Assembly (NCBI GenBank): GCA_004555265.1
Contig: SFIQ01000011.1
Coordinates: 1-32,392, forward strand
Length of the DNA: 32,392 bases
Source of the DNA: Ruminococcus sp.
GTDB lineage: Bacteria > Bacillota > Clostridia > Oscillospirales > Acutalibacteraceae
Direction of reading: 5' to 3'
Position 1 is the stretch's first letter, and the number at the start of each line of letters is the position of its first letter. Below the pieces are notes generated by a model, which did not search any database, had not been told where the DNA came from, and saw only the letters and a list, made by a program, of their open reading frames with translations. Positions 5,711 through 14,302 of the stretch are shown piece by piece. Both the position numbers and the translations under genes were made by a program.

Positions 5711-8700
5711 TGAGCACGGCAAAAAAGAAAAATGAAGAAGAAGCATTAGCTTCACAGAAAAAGCTTGAAGCGCAGGCGGCGGCCGACGCCGAAAGAAGAA
5801 AAGCCGACGGCGGAGTTTGGAAAGTAACGCTTGAAGACCAGGCGAAATATGAGGCGGAGCACCGCAAGAAGAAAGCAGCCAAAGCGAGCGGTGCGGTTTC
5901 CTCCAAAGCGGGCGCTGCCGGTGGCGGCTATACCCCCGGCGCATATTACGGCGGTACGGACGCTTCGGCGGTAAAAGGCAAAGCGGGAAAGACCGGAGCG
6001 GGAAGCTTTGGCATGAGCACCGGAGCACTCAAGGCGGCGCTTCGAAGAGAAAACGATTTGCAAACGGCATACAGGGATTATGTGCAGGAGGCCGAGGCGC
6101 AGGCGGCAAGGCAGGCAAAAACGCCTGCCATGCAAAGGCTGAAAGAAAGAAAAAAGGCGGAAATCGAAACCGCTTTTGACGATTACGCGGAGAACGGCCT
6201 GAAGGACATGTACAAGACGGCGCTTGAAAGAGAAGTAAAGCAGGCGCGGGAGGACGAGGCGAGAAATGCGCTTTTTGCCGAAAAAGCACTTGCGGAAAAG
6301 AGCCGCGAGAATGTAAGAAAAGCGAACAGCAGCGCCCTTGAAAAGGCGAGAAATTCTTCGGTGGCGAAAAGCGGCAGCGCGGCGGATTTTTATAAAAACC
6401 GCAGCGAGACCATGGGCAGAGGCGTAATCGGCGACCTTGAGAACCTTGAGAAGATAAAAAACCGCGACCTTGGAGCGGAACTGAAGCTGGAAGGGCAAAA
6501 GCTGAAATATCAGTGGGAAGAAGCCGGCAGAAGATATGACAAGCTTTCGGACGAAGAGAAGAACGCCCTTTATAAGAAGCGCAACAGCAGCGCGCTTGAA
6601 AGAGCGCGTATGCAGGAAGTGCCGGGCGGAAGCACGGCGCAGGAAACGAGAAACCGGATAAGCAACGACATTTACGAAAGATACAAGAAGCTTGACGAGG
6701 AAAGCCGGGATCCGGCGAAGGCGGAAAAGTACGCCTTTATAAACCGTTTGCGCAGCGCCGCCGGTGAAGGAGTTGAAAACCTTGGGCTTTGGCTTTACGA
6801 GACATTCGGATATGAGCCGGGAAAGGAGACCTACGACAGAGGAGAGGCACGCGCCATAGGCGAGGTGGCAAACGAGCAGGTGCAAAGGCTTGTGGACGCG
6901 GCGCCGTCGCAGCTTGGCAAAGACCTTGTAAAGGTGAGCGACAGCGTGGCACAGCAGCTTTCGTACAAAATCCTCACTGCTCCGATTTCACTTTTCGGCG
7001 GGAGTATTATTGCCGACAAGGTGCTTTCAAAGACCGGAAGCGTTGCGGCGGCGGAAAAGGCGGCAAGGGATTTTACCGGGGGAACGTACACCGCGGGCAT
7101 GGCATCCAGCAGCGCCGCGGACAAATACGTTCAGTGCAGAGCCGAGGGACAGGGAAAGCTTGAAGCTTCAATTCGGGCAATGGGAACAGGACTTATTTCC
7201 TATTTCTCCGAAAGCCTGGGCGGTATCGGCGGAAGCAAAAGCCCGCTCGGCGGACTTGAAGAAAAATATGCGGAAAGCCTTATCGGTTCTATCCTTTACA
7301 ACGCCTTCGAGGAGGGCGGCGAGGAGTTTGTTGAATATCTGGGCGATTACCTTTTAGACGGGGCGGTTGACCTTGCGGCGCGGGGAGAGTGGCAGCAGGA
7401 GTGGAGCTGGGAAGAAGTTATAGAGAACGCGAAAATCGGCGCAATGTCCGGCGGACTTTTCGGCGGATACAACAAGCTGCAAAATGCCGTTTACAGCAGG
7501 ATTGACGAGGCGAACGCAATAAGGCTTGAAAAAGCGGCGCGGGAATATTCCGACTACATGAAAAACGCATACCGCCTGATGAACGACCCGAACCTTCGGG
7601 AGATTGCGGAGCGGCGGATAGGCGACACCGCGATACCCTCCGCCATGAGAACGGCAAGCAGGGAAACCGGAGAAATGAACTTCGGCAATGTGCTGAGGGA
7701 AAAGCCGGGCACGGTGAGCGCAGAGCAGATGTACGGAGTAAAACAGCCGGCAGCGGAAAGCGGCGACGGAGTTATTACCGACGAGGACGTTGCAAAGCCG
7801 GTTGACTTTAAGTCAATGTACGGGGTGAAGCTTTCGCAGGAAAACAAAAACGAAGACTTTGCCGAGTGGAACGAAAGCAACAAAAAGCAGGCGCAGATTG
7901 ACGGCGAAAGAGTGAATGCGCTTTCGCTTAAAGAGCGCCTGACGATGGTTAAGGATAAATTGTTCCCGAAAACGCTTTCACATGTCAAATTAAGAGAAAT
8001 GCCGGATATTATAAAGGCAACGATAGGCATTGAGAGCGATGCACCGCTTGTTATGAATCAGAAAAAAGCATACGAAGTGATAAGTAGCAAGAAAGATGCA
8101 AAAGCTTCGGGAGAAAACAAAAATATAAATTGGCACGGTTTGGGTGTAGACGGATTGGAAAAAGCGGTGGCTGCACTTGATAATCCATTAAGAGCTTTTA
8201 AGCAGGAAAACGGGAAGTATGGCTTTGTGGTTCAAATAGATGGAGAAAGCAAGCCAATGTATGCCGTTATAGAAATAGACACCAAAGGAAATTACAGAGG
8301 AACGATTGAAAAAGCAAATGTGCTTGTTACGGCTTTCGGAACGGATCTGAATTACATAGAAAATCAGGCGGCAAAGGGAACGGAATTAAAAATAAAAAAA
8401 GAGCCTGATTCACGAGGGATCGATCCGAGCAACCGTCGGTACGATATCGATGAATCAAACTCTGAAACGGGCGATGTTCCTTCGCCCGAAACAAATATAC
8501 CACAAAACGGAAACGCTGTCAATACTCCTGATGCGGAAAATTCCGCTGCGGGAACGCAGCAGAATTCCGAAAACGCTGCGAAAGTGCAGCAGGCGGAAAC
8601 CGAGGAAGAAGCAAGGCTGCGGACGCTGTATGAATCGGAGCCGGAAAACGGGCAAAAGGAAGCCGGAGCAGGCGAAGGCGGAACAGATGAGACGGACAAG

Positions 8701-11700
8701 TTTATCGAGGATACCCAAAAGCGCATTGAGGACGCCAAGATCACCGACGACAAGCTGAAAGAAATGCCGGAGGACAAGCAGAAGGAAGTTCTGAAAGACA
8801 GAGCGGAGAGAGCCGGGCTTGATATGGACGCGGAGGAGCTTGTGGATTTTGCACAGAGCCTCGGCAGAATAAAGGGCTTTTTCGGAAGAGAGTTCAAGGA
8901 CTTTGCGAGGGTACTCGACGATGTTTCGGGCGAAAGCATAGGAATAAGAAACGACTTGCACAAATTCTTTGAAGTTCCGCACAGGCAGGCGCAGGCGCAA
9001 TATACCGAAGGGTATAAAAACGCGATTAAGAGCATTAGCGAAAAGTTCGGCGAGCTGGGCATAAAGGCGGGCAGCAAGGAAAGCGCAGCGGTGCAGAGGA
9101 TAGGCGAGGGAGTTTATCAGATTGACAGCAAGGGCAATACGGCGCCGTATACCGAAGAAATGCTGAAGCGCGAATTTCCGAAGGACTGGAAGAAAATCAA
9201 GGCGGCGGCGGATTACTGCGAGGACGTATATTACGATTACCTTAAAAAGCTGAACGCTATGTATGAAAGCATTTACCCGAACACGGTTGAAAAGGCGCAG
9301 GGGTATAAGAACAAGGTGCTTGAAAGGGCGGCGGCTTCGCAGCAGAAAGCGGACAATATGCGAGAGGTGAAAAATAAATACGAGCGCGACCTTGCCGCAA
9401 AGAAAGAGCTGCTGAAAAAGAAGAAAGAGGGGACGAGGGTTTATGCGGAAACGCAGAACCAGATTTTGAACCTTGAATCGAAAATAAGAAACGCCGAGGC
9501 GGCAGTGGGAACGTATGAAAGCAGGGCATTTGCAGATAAGACGAAAGCGGAGCTTTTGCAGGGACAGATAGACAGCGGCGAAATTCTGAAAAACAAGCAG
9601 ATTAAACCGAGGAAAGATTACTTCCGGCACTTCCAGGAGATGAACAACAGCTTCCAGGAAATCGTGGATGTATTTTCGAATGACCAGAACATAAGCCCCG
9701 ACCTTATTGGCAAGAGCGCTGAAACAAAACCGCGTGCAATGTGGCTGAGCGAAGCACAGGAACGCTCAACGGTGCACGCATACACCGAGGACGCGGTGGG
9801 CGGAATGCTGAGATATGCAAAGACGGCGGAAACGGCGCTGGCATATGACCCGCTTATCTCTAAATTCCGCGACCTTTCGACCGTGATCCGCACGGCGGCA
9901 ACGCTGGCAGACCAAAAGACCCACGGAACGGGAACCAGTGCCGCGAAGCTTGCGGAGTACATCGACCTTTGGACGAACAATATTGCGGGGAAAAGCTATG
10001 GGCTTGACCGATGGACATTCGACGCGATGGGCGACAAAGGCCGCGCGGTGATGAAAGCAGTTGACAAGATAAACGGCAACGTAAAAGGCAGCCTTGTAAT
10101 GCTGAACTTTAACACGGCGTTAAAACAGATAAGCAATATTCCGAACGCGACGGCGTATATTCCCAACCCGGCAGATTGGGCGAGGGGTGCTTCCGTGACG
10201 GCGGAAGCGGTGTTCGGAAAGACGGACGCTGCGAAGGCGCTGAGAGATGCAAGAAGCCAAAGCAGCTTTATGAACGAACGGTACATCGAGGACACGATAA
10301 GCGACCTTACAAAGAACATCGAAAAGCAAAATATACTTTCGAAGCCAAAAAAGTTTGAAGCCTGGCTTATCGGAGCGGGCGACCGAGCGGCGGCAGAACT
10401 GATATGGTACACGGCGTACACGCACTATAACAATGATATTGCGAAAGCCATGAAGTATATGGGAAGAAATTACGACAGCGCCATAGATTACGCCGACGAT
10501 GTTACGCGCCGAAGCGTAGCAGGGCGAGGCAGGGGCGAAACCGCGCTTGCGGAAACGTCGAAGCTGATGGGGCTTGTAGCACCGTTCCAAGTGGAGACGA
10601 ACAATAGCTATCAGCTTTTGAAAGAGCAGATAGGCAAGAAAAATGCGGCGGGTGTAATTGCGCTTCAGGTAAATACATTTTTGCTTAACGCGGCGTACAC
10701 GGCGGCGATCGGCAGCGGCGTTTTGGGATTCGATTTTATCGCAGCGACGCTTGACGTTATTAAAAACGCCATGGGCGCGGACAAAGATGATGATGTGCTC
10801 GACAAGATTGAGTATGCGGTGGGAAGATACGGCGGAGAGCTGCTTTCCGGTATGCCGATGGGCGCACAGATCGCGGAGATTATTACGGCGGGAGACAGTA
10901 ATTTTGCGGACAAGCTTTTCGGAGACAACAACCCGGCAAAGTTCGGAAACGGAATTGCGCTTGCTTCCACCTTGGTGAACACCGAAAAGGCGGTCACCAA
11001 AGCGAGAAAAGGACAGGCTGATTTGATTGATGTGTTCGATGCGGTATCTCCGCTTATCGGGCGGCGGCAGCTGGGAAGAACGGTTAAGGGCGCTCGGTCG
11101 ATGATTGAGGGCGGTGTTTACGGATATGATTCCGAAGGAAAGCGCTACCTTAAATATGCGCAGGGAAACAGCGCCGCGGACTGGGCAAAAGCCATTCTTA
11201 TGGGAGAATATGCAACGGACGCAGGGCGCGAATATGTTGACGGCGGCTTCAAGAGCCTTACGGCAAAGGACACGGAAAAAATGAAGCTCGCCGAAGGGAT
11301 GGGCGTTCCTAAAGAGCTGTTTTACGACACCGTGCTTGGAATGAAAAAGCAGGGAAACAACAGAGAAAAACAGAAATGGCTTTTTGAAAACGAAAGCCTT
11401 AACCCCGGACAAAAGCGGATTATTGACGCGCTCTATTTCGGAAACGGAGAGGAAGCTGTTGCGGCCGCGAGAAAAGAAGCCGATCTTGCGGGAGCGAGTA
11501 CAAACAAAAACGATTTTTACGATATTCTTTCCGGAAAGCTTTCATCCAAAAGGGATTACAGCGGAAGCTATGCTTTTGAAAACAGCGGGTACACCGGCAA
11601 GGTTCAGGGGCAAATCAGAGCGGCAAAGGGCGCAGAGATTACGAGAGAGCAACTGCTCTCGGTGCTTGCCGGAACGAAAAACAAAAAGCTGCCGGATAAG

Positions 11701-12723
11701 ATGGCCGAGGTGTATTCCACCGAGGGACTTACTCCGGAGCAGCAGGACAAGCTGGGCGATATAGTCCTGGGCGACGACGGCAAGAGACGGCGCGAAAGCT
11801 ATGCCGCGGCGAATGTATCTATCAGCGACAGGGTGCTTATGGAAGAGATTCTTTCCGACTATTCCGCCCAGAAGAAGCAGACCGGAGACGGAGAGGCGGA
11901 CGAGCTTGTTAAAAAGACCTTTATCATGGATAAGCTGATGGCGGAGGGCAAGAGCAAATACGAGGCGTACCGGCTTTATAAAATACAGGACGGCAAATGG
12001 GCGAACAGCGTCGCAGACCTTTCCGACGAGGAGAAAAAGCGGGCGGGAGCCGCGAAAAAGCAGTACGGACTTTCGGAAAGCGATTACGTTATCATCAAGA
12101 ATTATTCCGGGCTTGCCGAGGGAGAGAAAGACAAGTACGGAAACACCGTTTCCGGCAGCAACAGGGAGGACAACATCAAGAACCTTGCGAAGCTGCTGCA
12201 TTGCAGCGAGGAGGAGGCGGGAAGAAGACTCACCATCGCTACCGGGTGCGCTTATTCCGTGGAGGAGCTTTCATCCTCCGCGAGGGACAAGCTCGAAACG
12301 GGCAGAAAGTACGGCTGGACGGACGAAAAGTGGCTTAAAGCAGCTAATGCGATTGAGCTTTCCGGCGTTACGAAGAAAGAGGAAAAAATTAAGGTACTGC
12401 GTGATGCAGGATTTTCCGCTTCGGAAGCTGCCGGTTACTACAACCTTAACGCCGGGAACGATTACTACTCCTCCAAAGCAGCAGGGACGCCTTACGGCCT
12501 GAACTCGGGGCAGTACGACAAAACAAAGTATTGGAGCGAAAAGAGCGGTAAGAGCGAGAAAGAGGTTGCCGGATATTTTAAGGCTATAAAAGGGCTTACA
12601 AAGAAAGTAGATATTATAGCGGCACTGGAAGCCGCGGGAATGAGCAGCAGCGAAGCGAATGAGTTTTATGCGCTGCGGCAGGGACGCGACAGCGGCTACA
12701 AAGCATATAAGAACGGAGGGTAA
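5710..12723 (+). CDS. Giant polyvalent virion protein, probably injected (2337 aa)
   Basis: One reading frame fills a fifth of the genome. ATG 5710 is preferred to TTG 5707 because it overlaps the previous stop. In order it has a charged Ala/Lys-rich coiled N-terminus (1-330), a region with a hydrophobic segment near 415-440, and a module at about 735-900 that resembles the MuF C-terminal / phage barnase-EndoU-ColicinE5-RelE-like group (NWHGLGVDGLEKAVAALDNP, then MYAVIEIDTKGNY). A low-complexity linker, a long coiled coil (about 1150-1300) and a helical 'large polyvalent protein' type region with membrane-like segments (about 1430-1800) follow. The C-terminus has helical repeats of Ser/Lys-rich units. 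Such giants are packaged and ejected with the DNA in short-tailed phages. No separate tape-measure gene exists, which supports that. Exact domain families need a profile search. Confidence 0.75.
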   Translation: MSTAKKKNEEEALASQKKLEAQAAADAERRKADGGVWKVTLEDQAKYEAEHRKKKAAKASGAVSSKAGAAGGGYTPGAYYGGTDASAVKGKAGKTGAGSFGMSTGALKAALRRENDLQTAYRDYVQEAEAQAARQAKTPAMQRLKERKKAEIETAFDDYAENGLKDMYKTALEREVKQAREDEARNALFAEKALAEKSRENVRKANSSALEKARNSSVAKSGSAADFYKNRSETMGRGVIGDLENLEKIKNRDLGAELKLEGQKLKYQWEEAGRRYDKLSDEEKNALYKKRNSSALERARMQEVPGGSTAQETRNRISNDIYERYKKLDEESRDPAKAEKYAFINRLRSAAGEGVENLGLWLYETFGYEPGKETYDRGEARAIGEVANEQVQRLVDAAPSQLGKDLVKVSDSVAQQLSYKILTAPISLFGGSIIADKVLSKTGSVAAAEKAARDFTGGTYTAGMASSSAADKYVQCRAEGQGKLEASIRAMGTGLISYFSESLGGIGGSKSPLGGLEEKYAESLIGSILYNAFEEGGEEFVEYLGDYLLDGAVDLAARGEWQQEWSWEEVIENAKIGAMSGGLFGGYNKLQNAVYSRIDEANAIRLEKAAREYSDYMKNAYRLMNDPNLREIAERRIGDTAIPSAMRTASRETGEMNFGNVLREKPGTVSAEQMYGVKQPAAESGDGVITDEDVAKPVDFKSMYGVKLSQENKNEDFAEWNESNKKQAQIDGERVNALSLKERLTMVKDKLFPKTLSHVKLREMPDIIKATIGIESDAPLVMNQKKAYEVISSKKDAKASGENKNINWHGLGVDGLEKAVAALDNPLRAFKQENGKYGFVVQIDGESKPMYAVIEIDTKGNYRGTIEKANVLVTAFGTDLNYIENQAAKGTELKIKKEPDSRGIDPSNRRYDIDESNSETGDVPSPETNIPQNGNAVNTPDAENSAAGTQQNSENAAKVQQAETEEEARLRTLYESEPENGQKEAGAGEGGTDETDKFIEDTQKRIEDAKITDDKLKEMPEDKQKEVLKDRAERAGLDMDAEELVDFAQSLGRIKGFFGREFKDFARVLDDVSGESIGIRNDLHKFFEVPHRQAQAQYTEGYKNAIKSISEKFGELGIKAGSKESAAVQRIGEGVYQIDSKGNTAPYTEEMLKREFPKDWKKIKAAADYCEDVYYDYLKKLNAMYESIYPNTVEKAQGYKNKVLERAAASQQKADNMREVKNKYERDLAAKKELLKKKKEGTRVYAETQNQILNLESKIRNAEAAVGTYESRAFADKTKAELLQGQIDSGEILKNKQIKPRKDYFRHFQEMNNSFQEIVDVFSNDQNISPDLIGKSAETKPRAMWLSEAQERSTVHAYTEDAVGGMLRYAKTAETALAYDPLISKFRDLSTVIRTAATLADQKTHGTGTSAAKLAEYIDLWTNNIAGKSYGLDRWTFDAMGDKGRAVMKAVDKINGNVKGSLVMLNFNTALKQISNIPNATAYIPNPADWARGASVTAEAVFGKTDAAKALRDARSQSSFMNERYIEDTISDLTKNIEKQNILSKPKKFEAWLIGAGDRAAAELIWYTAYTHYNNDIAKAMKYMGRNYDSAIDYADDVTRRSVAGRGRGETALAETSKLMGLVAPFQVETNNSYQLLKEQIGKKNAAGVIALQVNTFLLNAAYTAAIGSGVLGFDFIAATLDVIKNAMGADKDDDVLDKIEYAVGRYGGELLSGMPMGAQIAEIITAGDSNFADKLFGDNNPAKFGNGIALASTLVNTEKAVTKARKGQADLIDVFDAVSPLIGRRQLGRTVKGARSMIEGGVYGYDSEGKRYLKYAQGNSAADWAKAILMGEYATDAGREYVDGGFKSLTAKDTEKMKLAEGMGVPKELFYDTVLGMKKQGNNREKQKWLFENESLNPGQKRIIDALYFGNGEEAVAAARKEADLAGASTNKNDFYDILSGKLSSKRDYSGSYAFENSGYTGKVQGQIRAAKGAEITREQLLSVLAGTKNKKLPDKMAEVYSTEGLTPEQQDKLGDIVLGDDGKRRRESYAAANVSISDRVLMEEILSDYSAQKKQTGDGEADELVKKTFIMDKLMAEGKSKYEAYRLYKIQDGKWANSVADLSDEEKKRAGAAKKQYGLSESDYVIIKNYSGLAEGEKDKYGNTVSGSNREDNIKNLAKLLHCSEEEAGRRLTIATGCAYSVEELSSSARDKLETGRKYGWTDEKWLKAANAIELSGVTKKEEKIKVLRDAGFSASEAAGYYNLNAGNDYYSSKAAGTPYGLNSGQYDKTKYWSEKSGKSEKEVAGYFKAIKGLTKKVDIIAALEAAGMSSSEANEFYALRQGRDSGYKAYKNGG

Positions 12724-12731
12724 TTTTGAGC

Positions 12732-12974
12732 ATGAGCACGGTAAAATTTAATGAGCCGAATTTTGAAAGCGAACCGATGAGATTTGAGCACGACGGCGAG
12801 GCGCTGCCGTGCTACCACATAGGCAGGGTGAGCACGAAGGAGATCTATTTTGTGAAAGGGGGCGGGTATTTGGTGTTTGAAAAAGGCGTCGTCCATACGG
12901 GCGGCGCAATCGACGAAGAAGGAAACATTTGCGAGAAAAAGATAAAGAAAAAGGTAAAAGAAGATGGAAAATGA
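12732..12974 (+). CDS. Small protein of unknown function before the lysis cassette
   Basis: This 80-aa protein begins at ATG 12732, 11 bases after GGAGGG. TTG 12726 is an alternative with closer spacing and would add two residues. The sequence has EALPCYHIGRVSTKEIYFVKG and a Lys-rich tail. It looks like a compact beta-rich domain. Its end overlaps the XhlA-like gene. I do not recognise it; position suggests a late virion or lysis accessory. Confidence 0.65.
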   Translation: MSTVKFNEPNFESEPMRFEHDGEALPCYHIGRVSTKEIYFVKGGGYLVFEKGVVHTGGAIDEEGNICEKKIKKKVKEDGK

Positions 12975-13272
12975 AGAAATTATAAAAGAGCTTGCCGAGG
13001 TGGATTCGCGGAGCCGCAGCAACACAAAGCGGCTCGACAGACTGGACAGGCTTTTGGAGGAGCAGCAGGAGATAGCGCTTGCGGTGCGGGAGCTGGCGAC
13101 GAACATGAAGTACATGCTCGAGGAACAGAAGAAGCAGGGAGCGCGGCTTGAAAATCTCGAGAAGGCTCCGGTAGACGAGGCGGCATATTTTAAGCGCGTG
13201 ACCGTCGGCTGCATTATCACAGGCACAATCAGCGCAATAATCAGCGCTGTTTTAGCATTTATCATTAAATAA
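12964..13272 (+). CDS. XhlA-like membrane-associated lysis protein
   Basis: This 102-aa protein has the haemolysin XhlA pattern. A charged coiled coil covers about residues 1-75 (RLDRLDRLLEEQQEIALAVR), followed by one C-terminal membrane helix (about 80-101, VTVGCIITGTISAIISAVLA). In PBSX-type systems XhlA works with a holin to permeabilise the membrane. The holin follows at 13288, which agrees. Confidence 0.85.
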   Translation: MENEEIIKELAEVDSRSRSNTKRLDRLDRLLEEQQEIALAVRELATNMKYMLEEQKKQGARLENLEKAPVDEAAYFKRVTVGCIITGTISAIISAVLAFIIK

Positions 13273-13287
13273 TCGGAGGAAAAAGAA

Positions 13288-13569
13288 ATGAAAATCAACT
13301 GGAAAGTAAGACTTAAAAACCCGACCTTTTGGCTCACCATCGTCCCGGCAACGGTAACCTTTGTTTACTGCCTTTTATCGGCATTCGGCATTGTGCCGGG
13401 CATTTCGGAAGTCACCGTCATTAACGCGCTGACCGCCATTATTACCGGACTTACCGCCTTGGGCGTACTGGTCGACCCGACCACCGAGGGCGTGGGCGAC
13501 AGCGAAAGAGCACTGCGCTATGAAATCCCGGTGAACGACCACGAAGAATACCCGGACGCGGAGGCCTGA
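13288..13569 (+). CDS. Holin, phi-LC3 (phage_holin_1) type
   Basis: This 93-aa protein begins MKINWKVRLKNPTFWLTIVP, the hallmark opening of phi-LC3 family holins. It has two membrane segments (about 14-35 and 43-63), the second followed by GVLVDPTTEGVGDSERAL, also typical. It forms the lesion that releases the endolysin. AGGAG lies upstream of the ATG. It sits between the XhlA-like protein and the endolysin. Confidence 0.92.
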   Translation: MKINWKVRLKNPTFWLTIVPATVTFVYCLLSAFGIVPGISEVTVINALTAIITGLTALGVLVDPTTEGVGDSERALRYEIPVNDHEEYPDAEA

Positions 13570-13572
13570 CCT

Positions 13573-14232
13573 ATGCAGAAGCTTATTTTGCCGATTAAAG
13601 ATTTTAAGCCTACGGCGGGCTATAAGAATTACAAATACCGCAAGTATTGGGGCTTTAGCCACTATGGAATTGACTGTGCAAGCCCTTCCAAGAACCGCGC
13701 GCTTTACGGTTTGGGCGACGGCGTTGTATATGCCGCCGGGCTTGACGGCTTGCGCGGAAAAACCACAGGAGCGGGCAGCGGGTGCGGCTATTGCCTCATA
13801 ATCATTTACAAGGACTGCTATAACCGCAGGACTAAAACCACAATGGACGTTGCCTGCACCTATATGCACATGGCGGCGCTGCCAAAGGTGAAAGCCGGGG
13901 ACAAAGTGACTAAAAAAACGCTGCTTGGCTACTACGGCAACACCGGAGCGACAACCACCGGCCCGCACCTGCACATACAGTTTGATACTGATACAAAGCA
14001 CCCGCTTTACTGCACCGGGCTTTCTTCTAAAGGGCATGCGCTTTTGCACAAGGGCAACGTTGACAGCACGGTAAATCCGGCGGAGCTGCTGAACATAGGC
14101 GGAGGTCAGAGCTTGACATATACTCGTTCCGAGTGGTATGATTATTATGATTTCAAAGCCATTGAGGCGAAGCCGGTGCCGAAAAAGAATGAGGAAACGG
14201 ATTCCGGAGTAATTAAAATAAGCACAAATTAA
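13573..14232 (+). CDS. Endolysin, M23-family zinc metallopeptidase
   Basis: This 219-aa enzyme should cleave peptide bonds in the host peptidoglycan. The M23 signature is complete: H30-x3-D34 in SHYGIDCAS, H99 in TYMHM, and H132-L-H134 in GPHLHIQF. There is no signal peptide, so release depends on the holin just upstream. The C-terminal 60 residues after the catalytic domain (LTYTRSEWYDYYDF and a Lys/Glu-rich tail) are not a wall-binding domain I recognise. The gene is followed at once by a strong terminator. Confidence 0.92.
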   Translation: MQKLILPIKDFKPTAGYKNYKYRKYWGFSHYGIDCASPSKNRALYGLGDGVVYAAGLDGLRGKTTGAGSGCGYCLIIIYKDCYNRRTKTTMDVACTYMHMAALPKVKAGDKVTKKTLLGYYGNTGATTTGPHLHIQFDTDTKHPLYCTGLSSKGHALLHKGNVDSTVNPAELLNIGGGQSLTYTRSEWYDYYDFKAIEAKPVPKKNEETDSGVIKISTN

Positions 14233-14261
14233 AAAAGCGGCGAGGCAACTCGCCGCTTTTT
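14231..14261 (+). terminator. Bidirectional terminator between endolysin and integrase
   Basis: A perfect AAGCGGCGAG / CTCGCCGCTT stem with a GCAA loop is flanked by A-rich sequence on the left and T-rich sequence on the right. It can stop the late transcript and, in reverse, the integrase transcript. Confidence 0.92.
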
Positions 14262-14264
14262 GTA

Positions 14265-14302
14265 AAGAGTGGGGGATGTATTGAAATACATTGGTCACTC
14301 TT
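14265..14302. other. Candidate attP (symmetric serine-integrase site)
   Basis: The dyad is exactly centred on 14283/14284. The outer arms AAGAGTG (14265-14271) and CACTCTT (14296-14302) and the inner arms ATGTATT (14276-14282) and AATACAT (14285-14291) are all perfect, with a central dinucleotide GA. It overlaps the integrase stop codon. Serine integrases cut attP at a central 2-bp step between inverted half-sites, and attP usually adjoins the integrase gene. No attB is available to confirm it. Confidence 0.5.

Noticed and set aside
5752..6885. Long minus-strand frame of 377 codons inside the giant gene
   Set aside because: It lies opposite a well-supported coding frame, has Phe/Leu/Arg-rich composition typical of antisense of this codon use, and has no ribosome site. 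Other long minus frames (8455-9630, 10120-11412, 28994-29950) are rejected on the same grounds.
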